From Thermoplasmata archaeon (lineage in GTDB: Archaea > Thermoplasmatota > Thermoplasmata > Thermoplasmatales > Thermoplasmataceae), in contig JAJZKX010000090.1 of NCBI GenBank assembly GCA_021850745.1, positions 1 through 7,164 of the forward strand: a DNA stretch of 7,164 nucleotides. Reading direction: 5' to 3'. The notes under the pieces were generated by a model, which made no database searches, had not been told where the DNA came from, and saw only the letters and a list, made by a program, of their open reading frames with translations. Both the position numbers and the translations under genes were made by a program. Positions 1 through 5,944 of this stretch are shown one piece after another (within the stretch, counting starts at the first letter, position 1; each line of letters begins with the position of its first letter).

Positions 1-2
1 TA

Positions 3-1058
3 AGGCAGTGGATATCAGAACTTATTGACAAGACAAGCCTTGCACCGGGAATGATAGGCGAATACACCGGCGATAATAAGGAAATACTTCCAGTTACGGT
101 GACGACATACCAGACACTCACATATTCACCAAGGCGGAAATCCGCAGATTCCAATCCGGAAGCGAATTTAGAAGTAAGTGAGAATCCAAAAGTCGAAGGT
201 GAAGAGACATTTAATCTGGGAAACTATCCTCATCTTGAAATATTCCGTGCAAGAAACTGGGGCATCATCATCTATGATGAGGTGCACCTCCTTCCCGCGC
301 CAGTATTCAGGATAACCACAGAGATTCAGGCCAAGAAGAGGCTCGGACTCACAGCAACCCTGATCAGGGAAGATGGAAAGGAAGAGGATGCGTTCTCACT
401 GATAGGTCCCAAAAAATACGATGCACCGTGGAAGGATCTGGAGAGACAGGGATGGATAGCGACAGCTTTCTGCCACGAAGTGAGGGTAAAGTTTCCCAAT
501 GATGATTACAAGATGCAGTATGCCGTTGCTCCTCCAAGGCTCAAATACCGGATAGCAGCGGACAACCCAATGAAACTGGAAGCCGTGAAATCCATTCTTT
601 CCCGCCTTTCCGGAGATGATTCTGTCCTCATTATTGGTGATTATCTTGAACAGTTGGATATCATCGCTTCAGAACTCAAGGCACCGGTCATAACCGGAAA
701 GATGAAGAATTCCCTCAGGGAGAAGATCTATTCCGAATTCAGGTCAGGATCGATAAAAACACTTGTTGTGTCAAAGGTCGCAAACTATGCAATTGATCTC
801 CCTGATGCAAACGTTGCAATTCAGGTATCCGGAACATTTGGATCGAGGCAGGAAGAGGCTCAGCGCCTGGGAAGACTGCTTCGGCCAAAATCATCAGGTG
901 TTTCAGCTAATTTCTATTCCATCGTTACAAGAGACACACTCGATCAGGATTTTTCCATGAGAAGGCAGATGTTTCTCACCGAAAGGGGTTATGCTTATGA
1001 TATTATGGATCATGGAGAACTGCTGAGAAACGTAAATGTGATCGCAGAAAATGATTAG
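3..1058 (+). CDS. xpb: XPB/Rad25-family DNA repair helicase, C-terminal part (5' end outside window)
   Basis: ATP-dependent superfamily 2 helicase/translocase of the XPB (ERCC3/Ssl2) family, expected to open DNA during repair or transcription. The frame is already open at the left edge, and the codons before the first ATG (position 51) read RQWISELIDKTSLAPG, typical XPB sequence. That ATG is therefore internal, and the Walker A part is missing. Visible motifs are DEVH (nt 276-287, motif II), LTAT (motif III, around 351-359), the XPB-specific RED motif in LIREDGKE (around 366-374), KVANYAIDLPDANVAIQ (motif V) and QRLGRLLRP (motif VI, around 861-887). A short thumb-like segment lies between the two helicase lobes. 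The stretch LIGPKKYDAPWKDLERQGWIA resembles human and bacterial XPB more than the Archaeoglobus type. An acidic, low-complexity insert of about 30 residues (nt ~126-218) precedes motif II. Known archaeal XPB proteins partner the nuclease Bax1, which is not seen here. The downstream neighbour is convergent. Confidence 0.93.
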   Translation, partial: RQWISELIDKTSLAPGMIGEYTGDNKEILPVTVTTYQTLTYSPRRKSADSNPEANLEVSENPKVEGEETFNLGNYPHLEIFRARNWGIIIYDEVHLLPAPVFRITTEIQAKKRLGLTATLIREDGKEEDAFSLIGPKKYDAPWKDLERQGWIATAFCHEVRVKFPNDDYKMQYAVAPPRLKYRIAADNPMKLEAVKSILSRLSGDDSVLIIGDYLEQLDIIASELKAPVITGKMKNSLREKIYSEFRSGSIKTLVVSKVANYAIDLPDANVAIQVSGTFGSRQEEAQRLGRLLRPKSSGVSANFYSIVTRDTLDQDFSMRRQMFLTERGYAYDIMDHGELLRNVNVIAEND

Positions 1059-1079
1059 TTTTGCTAAACCCACTCATAA

Positions 1080-3095
1080 TCAGTATGAACGCCCTACCTT
1101 TTTCTCTTTTTCAACCACGATAGGAACTATAAACCCTTTTTTTCTTAACTCAGAAACAAAGGTGTAAAGGCTAACTCCAGTCTTTACCACCAGTATTTCA
1201 GGTGAAATGCGCTTCTCGATCATTTCAGATATTGATTTTATCGCCATAATATTATCAATGATCGTTTTGTCTCTTACCTGCAGGATTGCCTGGCATTTTG
1301 TCATGGTGATATCTTTTCCTTTCTCCGCCATGTCCTTTATCAGGCGTTCCAGGGTGCTTGGAATTGGAACCGAACTCTTCTTTTCAAGGAAAGACAATAC
1401 ATTGCTGAGTTCTCCCGATCTATTCAAATAGGATGAAAGGGAAGATTTTGTGATGGTGAACGTGCATATTAGATCAGCACTGACCAGTTCCGAAAAATCG
1501 GCAAGCATTTTTAAATCGTTGAAATCTGCATCTATGCCAATGAGCACCTCATTGTTTGGCAATACCTTCAGTGGCTTTGGATTGTCCTTCACCGCTACCC
1601 GGGAATCGAACTTCCCAGACTTTTCATAAATAGTCTTGAATTCAGGCTCCGGAAAAATGTATGTTTCTAAGGCCAGATCCGGTGTTGACAGTTTTATCAA
1701 GCCATAAATTCTAAGAAACTCGTACAGATCAAGAAACCATTCTGATATCCCACTTTCCATGTTTTCCTTAGTATAACTCAATGAATTCAAATAATGACTG
1801 CTTGAATCTACGTGGGTCAGCCATACGGATGCTTCTCTTATAAAAATGAAATATTTTTCACTGGATTTTACTTCCTCTATGATATCAGAAATTTTTGCCG
1901 GTTCTTTCATGTCGTAAAGGGGCTGAAGGATTAATATTCTTAAATTGTCAAGATAGAAAGATGTTTCAATCTCCTCCCACGCTGAGAATATGTGCCTTTC
2001 AAATACATGCCGTTCCAGTTTTGTGGGGAAATTCTTGTCTTCCAAAAAAACCAGGGCTTCCTTCGTTATTGTTATGTTAGTAGCCCCTCCCTTTATCCAG
2101 TTTTCGTGCCTGGCAAATTCCATGATTAAATCCAGATCCCTGACTGGCATTCCAAGAAACTTCTGTATTGTTTCTAAGGGACGACGTTTTGACCTGCTTT
2201 CAAGATAGTATAAGACCGTGAAAAATTTCTTGAAATGTGCAGCATAGTCAAACCCATAGTTTTTCAAGACAGGGCGTAAATCACTAGTTCCCTTCCTCTT
2301 GTTGAGTTTTACCGGCTTCTTTTTCTGGTTGCGTTCCCACCATAGAATCTTTGCAATTTCGTCGGGGATGTATGCTAATTCTGTGCCATAATAGTTATTC
2401 TGCGTGGTGTAATAAACCAATCCCTTGGACATTAGTGATATAAGTGATTCTCCGTTGGCATAGAATTTTGGGGAAAATACCTCATTAAGGGGAATAGAAT
2501 AGTAATAGGAGTAAGATTTTTTCAAATGGAATTCATTCAATAAATCATTAAAATTAGAGATGCCATCATTGGCCATCAGGTAATCCATGATCTTTTTTTC
2601 ACTGCTGTTGAGATTTGCGATTGTTTCCGGGAGATTCATCAGGATCCTGCTGTATGTTTCTGCAGAGACCAGTGGTTTTGGCATTGTAATATCCACTTCA
2701 TAATTTTTAGCTATCGTTTCCATGATGGCTGTCGGGTATTTTTTCAGTGGCTTCACCATTGTTACGTCATAGGCGCTTTCCTGCATTGTGATCTCTGCCA
2801 TGGCATAATCAACAGGTATGATCAGAATTTCAGGTTCCTCTAAGTTTGGAATTCCAAAAATAAGCAGTTTATCCAAGCATTCCAGAATCTCCGGTTTTAA
2901 AACCTTAATCTTTCTTTTTAACATCTCTCTGTCCGTTTTGAAAGACCTCCCCCGTGCATAAATTGAAGCATAATGTTCCTGCGCCTCCTTACTGAGCGAG
3001 TTTAAACGATTTTGGAAGTTAACTTGATCGGCGAGGGTTTTTCTGATATAATCCGGATCCTTCGGGTAAGAGGATACATGAGTTTTCGGATGCAT
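1080..3095 (-). CDS. Winged-helix protein with C-terminal XPB/Ssl2 N-terminal-like (Helicase_C_3) domain
   Basis: Soluble, about 671 aa; exact function unknown. Residues ~510-662 carry the XPB/Ssl2 N-terminal-like domain. It starts with NEVLIGIDADFND, followed by FTITKSSLSSYLNRSG, then LSFLEKKSSVPIPSTLERLI, and ends with the strand-helix-strand PEILVVKTGVSLYTFVSELRKKGF. The order and spacing match the N-terminal domain of eukaryotic XPB and the stand-alone actinobacterial proteins encoded beside XPB (Mycobacterium Rv0862c next to Rv0861c). Residues ~163-250 (SEKKIMDYL ... GLVYY ... AYIPDEIAKIL) look like a winged helix followed by the family's 'xPxEV' turn. Residues ~380-480 may hold another. 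No Walker, helicase or nuclease motif is visible. By inference it is a binding partner or regulator of the helicase, comparable to the p52/Tfb2-XPB contact in TFIIH. I chose ATG 3095, but TTG 3098 just upstream is equally well placed behind AGGAG (3109-3113). The frame stays open further upstream without another start codon. Confidence 0.82.
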   Translation of the reverse strand: MHPKTHVSSYPKDPDYIRKTLADQVNFQNRLNSLSKEAQEHYASIYARGRSFKTDREMLKRKIKVLKPEILECLDKLLIFGIPNLEEPEILIIPVDYAMAEITMQESAYDVTMVKPLKKYPTAIMETIAKNYEVDITMPKPLVSAETYSRILMNLPETIANLNSSEKKIMDYLMANDGISNFNDLLNEFHLKKSYSYYYSIPLNEVFSPKFYANGESLISLMSKGLVYYTTQNNYYGTELAYIPDEIAKILWWERNQKKKPVKLNKRKGTSDLRPVLKNYGFDYAAHFKKFFTVLYYLESRSKRRPLETIQKFLGMPVRDLDLIMEFARHENWIKGGATNITITKEALVFLEDKNFPTKLERHVFERHIFSAWEEIETSFYLDNLRILILQPLYDMKEPAKISDIIEEVKSSEKYFIFIREASVWLTHVDSSSHYLNSLSYTKENMESGISEWFLDLYEFLRIYGLIKLSTPDLALETYIFPEPEFKTIYEKSGKFDSRVAVKDNPKPLKVLPNNEVLIGIDADFNDLKMLADFSELVSADLICTFTITKSSLSSYLNRSGELSNVLSFLEKKSSVPIPSTLERLIKDMAEKGKDITMTKCQAILQVRDKTIIDNIMAIKSISEMIEKRISPEILVVKTGVSLYTFVSELRKKGFIVPIVVEKEKKVGRSY
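1097..1145 (+). terminator. T-rich tracts, candidate terminator for the helicase gene
   Basis: On the plus strand, 41 to 85 nt after the helicase stop, there are two T5 runs (1099-1103 and 1107-1111) and one T7 run (1137-1143). Archaeal RNA polymerase terminates at U-tracts without needing a hairpin, so these are plausible stop sites. They lie inside the 3' end of the opposing gene and also encode its Lys-rich C-terminus (KKGF, KEKK), so the composition could simply reflect coding. The helicase transcript would then overlap the neighbour's mRNA by 20-65 nt. No strong hairpin is seen. Confidence 0.35.
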
Positions 3096-3108
3096 CAATT
3101 CTGAGGAT

Positions 3109-3113
3109 CTCCT
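3109..3113 (-). promoter_or_regulatory. Ribosome binding site of the XPB-N-terminal-like gene
   Basis: AGGAG on the minus strand, complementary to the archaeal 16S 3' end. It lies 10 nt before TTG 3098 and 13 nt before ATG 3095, so it supports initiation here but does not decide between the two codons. A TTTATTTT stretch at about 3116-3123 lies roughly 24 nt upstream of the ATG, where a TATA box would sit for a leaderless transcript. That would make the AGGAG part of the untranscribed promoter. Both readings remain open. Confidence 0.45.
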
Positions 3114-3342
3114 GAAAATAAATTCAGCATAACCTTTATCAACTTTCTTAAGGATTGTTAAAATCGTGTATGATGCAAAATTTTCAGATTCCGTTATGCG
3201 AAGTCACCTTCATAGTGATTCTGTTAGAGTGATAAACTTGACGCACTCATGTTCCTGAAGAAAGTCAAGTGGGAGAATGACTGAGGCTGATGCCATGGTT
3301 AACCGGAAAGATTCCACTGCAAAGAACATTCAAGGTCGTCTA

Positions 3343-3350
3343 GTATATAC
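3343..3350 (-). promoter_or_regulatory. Palindromic TATA-like octamer GTATATAC
   Basis: GTATATAC lies 12 nt past the ATPase stop codon and is the best TATA-box match in the gap. Being a palindrome it gives no direction. A start site about 25 nt downstream on the minus strand would fall near 3321 and give the XPB-N-terminal-like gene a leader of about 225 nt. No clear BRE is seen next to it, so this may be chance. Confidence 0.25.
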
Positions 3351-3361
3351 CCACAACCTGT

Positions 3362-4333
3362 TTAGGATGTTATTTTTCTGCCATTGAATTTCACCCCTGA
3401 AACATTCAATCTGAGTTTTATTTGCGTCCCAATCCCTTTGATAACGTCTGGATGTAATTCTCTTGAGCGTATCTCAATTCTTTCACCATTTTCCAGGTCA
3501 ACCTTGATTCGATATCCTTTGCCCTCGTAACCACACCCAAGCAGGGTTCCGGATATATTGCCATTTTCGCAAATCTCAATATCCTCCGGCCTGACTGCAA
3601 TTTTTTCCTCATTAATGGTCAGTACGTTGTAACCGAGGAATCTTGCCAGGCCTTCACTTTCAGGGTTCTCCCAGATCTCTTCCGGTTTCCCTTTCCTGAC
3701 AACCCTTCCGTTAGTTATAAAAACCACAGAATCCCCCAAAAATAAACCCTCATTAACGTCATGGGTGACGTAAATTATTGTTTGCCCAAGTTTTCTTGAT
3801 ATGGATTTTATTTCCACCATAATATCGTTTCTCAGGCCTGGATCAAGCGAACTCATGGGTTCATCCATCAACAGGATGTCCGGTGACATAACCAGCGACC
3901 GTGCCATTGCAACCCGCTGCTTTTCTCCACCTGATATTGTTCCGGGATATTTTTTCAAGAGGCCGGAAATTCTCAGGGTTTTTGAAATTTCCTCAACCTT
4001 ATCCTCTATTACACTTTCCCTGTACCTCTTTGCCCTGAGTCCGTACGCAATGTTGTCGTATGCATTCATATGTGGAAAGAGCGCAAGATCCTGGAATATC
4101 AATCCCACATTACGCTTTCCTGCCTGCATGCCTGTAACGTTCCTGCCGGCAATAACTATTTCACCTGAATCCTGCATATCCAAGCCGGATACCATTCTCA
4201 GAATGGAGGTTTTTCCTGAGCCACTCTCTCCCATCAGCGTGAGAATATCCCCCTTCTCGATCTCAAAAGAAACATCATCTATTGAAAAATCACTGAATCT
4301 CCTTGAAATATTTCTTACCTCAACGAATGCCAA
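3362..4333 (-). CDS. thiQ: Thiamine ABC transporter ATP-binding protein (ThiQ-like) with C-terminal TOBE-like domain
   Basis: Cytoplasmic ATPase that would power thiamine uptake through the permease encoded just upstream. From the chosen start (323 aa) it has Walker A GESGSGKT (35-42), the Q-loop at Q81 in LIFQDLALFPH, signature ISGGEKQR (133-140), Walker B ILLMDE (153-158) with catalytic E158, the D-loop SSLD, and the switch His191 in YVTHD. Residues ~235-323 (containing IAVRPEDIEI) form a TOBE-like domain as in MalK, PotA and FbpC. E. coli ThiQ is only ~232 aa and lacks this. I chose TTG 4333 because GGTGA (4342-4346) sits 8 nt before it and the protein then begins MAFVEVRNIS, a normal ABC N-terminus. 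GTG 4345 and TTG 4363 are alternatives. The start overlaps the end of the permease gene by 14 nt, which suggests coupled translation. The thiamine assignment rests on the two upstream genes and the riboswitch, since the ATPase alone would fit polyamine or iron importers too. Confidence 0.88.
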   Translation of the reverse strand: MAFVEVRNISRRFSDFSIDDVSFEIEKGDILTLMGESGSGKTSILRMVSGLDMQDSGEIVIAGRNVTGMQAGKRNVGLIFQDLALFPHMNAYDNIAYGLRAKRYRESVIEDKVEEISKTLRISGLLKKYPGTISGGEKQRVAMARSLVMSPDILLMDEPMSSLDPGLRNDIMVEIKSISRKLGQTIIYVTHDVNEGLFLGDSVVFITNGRVVRKGKPEEIWENPESEGLARFLGYNVLTINEEKIAVRPEDIEICENGNISGTLLGCGYEGKGYRIKVDLENGERIEIRSRELHPDVIKGIGTQIKLRLNVSGVKFNGRKITS

Positions 4334-5942
4334 TGAATCTGTCACCCGCCTTTTGAATTGCAAAGAAAAACATAAAACTTAGAGCAAGAAGTATGGCTGC
4401 TGCAGCGTATGATGCAGATGCAAGCCTCAATGATTCAAGGGAATAAACCTCAACACTCAAAGGCATGAATGTGTTGGTGGAAAGAAAGTTCGTTGCCGTG
4501 AATTCACCCATGCTTATTGCAAAACCGAACATGAGTGCCGTCGCAATTGATGAACCGGCAAGGGGCAATTCAACCTCAAATAATGCGTTTCCCCCCATTA
4601 CCCTTGCGCTGTCTGTATATGATTTGGGTATCTCCGAAAAACCTCCTGACACGACCCTCAGCACGACCGGAATTGCAACAGCAGATTGTACGGCAATTAT
4701 GAGAAGCCATAGATATGCTGGATCAATAATCGTTTCATAAAATACAGATATGGAAAGTGCCATCATTATTGCAGGTATCACGAGCGGTACATACTGCACA
4801 AAATCCCTGGCGGAATCATTTCTCATGTTGAGCCTTCTTTTTCCAACCACCCACATAACTCCAATCAGGCAAACTGTAATAGCAGTAACAATCCCGTAAA
4901 ATGCAGTGTTCAGGAATGGAAGATATGATGGAATGTCAAGCGATGATGATGCCCTTCCAAAAAGCTCAGAATATCCATTCAATGTCAAATGGGAATTCCA
5001 TCCAATATCCACCGATGAAATGGCAATTGATGCGAAAACCATTACCTCAAATATGAGGAAAATGGATGTGTATAGGCTCCCCAGAATGAACCATATTTCC
5101 CTTTTGGGTGGAATCTCTTCATTCCTGTCAGAACCCTGCTCATCAACAAATCTGTGCATTGACATAAGAAACAGGTAAATAACCAGCGGAATAAGAAGAA
5201 ACAGTGATTGCAATAACCCAAACAATACCCCAACCTGAACAAGACCTTCCTGTCTTACCAGGAAGTAGATCCATGTCTCAATTGTAAAATTGGAAGGACC
5301 CCCGATTATAAGGGGAGCTGCAAAGCCGGAGAAAGAATAGAGAAAGGCAAGAATAGTCCCTGAGATTGCACCTGTCAATCCATCCCGTCCCCAGATATTG
5401 ATGAATGTTCCAAATCTTCCTGATCCGAGGATGCTTGATGCTTCCTCCAGCGTCTTGTGGGAACGCTCAATGCCTGTTGAGGCAAGGAAGGCAACCAGTG
5501 GAGCGTTAAAGAAGGTGTTTATGGCTATGATACCTGAAAATCCGTAAGAAAATATCTGAACAAACGGGAACAACGCAATCAGTGGTGAAGTTTTTCCGAA
5601 AAGAGAGGCAAATGCCAGCACTATGATGACAGATGGCATGAAGAATGGAATTATTATGAATGACTTTAATGCCCTGCGGTGACTTGTCCTGTATCTGCCT
5701 ATGAAAATACCCAATGGAAACCCTATAGCCAGTGACATTACTGCACTTGCAAATCCCTGGTATATGGAATTCCTGAAAGCCTGCCTCGAAAGTGCGGCTG
5801 CTGTCCCATTCCCAAAAAATATGGAGAAATTACTGATCCCAGAAAAATTAGCAGCATAGAGGAATGGAATCACGATAACGAGCAGTATGAATATAGACGG
5901 GGAAAGGAGCAATGCCCACCACTTCAAGTTCCGTGTTTTCAT
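4320..5942 (-). CDS. thiP: Thiamine ABC transporter permease (ThiP-like), both halves fused
   Basis: Integral membrane channel of the thiamine importer. At 540 aa it is close to E. coli ThiP (536 aa) and has the same two-in-one layout. I see about twelve hydrophobic helices: TM1 near 9-30, further ones around 60-85, 93-115, 125-155, 190-215 and 235-262, then a charged linker (~263-282, EQGSDRNEEIPPKRE). The second half follows from ~283. Each half has an EAA-type cytoplasmic loop that contacts the ATPase: EEASSILGSGRFGTF (~166-180) and DSARVMGGNALFEVELP (~444-460). The segments AINTFFNAPLVAFLAS and GFAISMGEFTATNFLS align with the corresponding ThiP segments. The ATG at 5942 starts 2 nt after the binding-protein stop codon and gives MKTRNLKWW, a normal N-terminus for a membrane protein. 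A GTG at 5966 would extend the frame by 8 residues and overlap the upstream gene, but I think this less likely. The 3' end overlaps the ATPase start. Confidence 0.9.
   Translation of the reverse strand: MKTRNLKWWALLLSPSIFILLVIVIPFLYAANFSGISNFSIFFGNGTAAALSRQAFRNSIYQGFASAVMSLAIGFPLGIFIGRYRTSHRRALKSFIIIPFFMPSVIIVLAFASLFGKTSPLIALFPFVQIFSYGFSGIIAINTFFNAPLVAFLASTGIERSHKTLEEASSILGSGRFGTFINIWGRDGLTGAISGTILAFLYSFSGFAAPLIIGGPSNFTIETWIYFLVRQEGLVQVGVLFGLLQSLFLLIPLVIYLFLMSMHRFVDEQGSDRNEEIPPKREIWFILGSLYTSIFLIFEVMVFASIAISSVDIGWNSHLTLNGYSELFGRASSSLDIPSYLPFLNTAFYGIVTAITVCLIGVMWVVGKRRLNMRNDSARDFVQYVPLVIPAIMMALSISVFYETIIDPAYLWLLIIAVQSAVAIPVVLRVVSGGFSEIPKSYTDSARVMGGNALFEVELPLAGSSIATALMFGFAISMGEFTATNFLSTNTFMPLSVEVYSLESLRLASASYAAAAILLALSFMFFFAIQKAGDRFIGIR
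4342..4346 (-). promoter_or_regulatory. Ribosome binding site GGTGA inside the permease gene
   Basis: GGTGA on the minus strand matches the core of the archaeal Shine-Dalgarno sequence and lies 8 nt before TTG 4333. It falls within the last codons of the permease gene. It favours TTG 4333 as the ATPase start over the two upstream candidates, because it would overlap or lie downstream of those. Confidence 0.5.
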
Positions 5943-5944
5943 GT

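Larger units (their letters stand above)
3099..3361. other. Intergenic region between the ABC ATPase gene and the XPB-N-terminal-like gene
   Basis: 263 bp with no recognised gene. On the minus strand a 39-codon ORF runs from ATG 3329 to TGA 3210 (internal ATG at 3296). Its product, beginning MFFAVESFRL and ending KFITLTESL, matches nothing I know and has no Shine-Dalgarno site, so I do not call it as a gene. A short hairpin GAAG-GTGA-CTTC (3200-3211, minus strand, GNRA-type loop) follows immediately. A 7-bp inverted repeat (3236-3242 with 3264-3270) has a 21-nt loop. No long T-tract marks the end of the transporter operon, so readthrough into the downstream gene is possible. No tRNA or clear sRNA box pattern was found. 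Confidence 0.6.

Noticed and set aside
1080..3098. The gene next to xpb as the nuclease Bax1
   Set aside because: Bax1 often neighbours archaeal xpb, but this protein is longer, shows no nuclease motif and carries an XPB-N-terminal-like domain instead.
3236..3270. 7-bp inverted repeat ACTTGAC/GTCAAGT with a 21-nt loop
   Set aside because: A stem of this size is expected about once by chance in a gap of this length, and it has no extension or U-run.
3165..3295. Possible box C/D sRNA (TGATG- and CTGA-like words)
   Set aside because: The boxes are imperfect and their spacing does not fit the archaeal C-D'-C'-D layout.
3210..3329. 39-codon minus-strand ORF as a genuine gene
   Set aside because: No Shine-Dalgarno site, no recognisable similarity, and a length that occurs by chance; kept only as an observation.
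3801..4382. 193-codon plus-strand ORF opposite the ATPase gene
   Set aside because: It is a mirror frame of a clear ABC ATPase, and its translation shows no family resemblance or domain.
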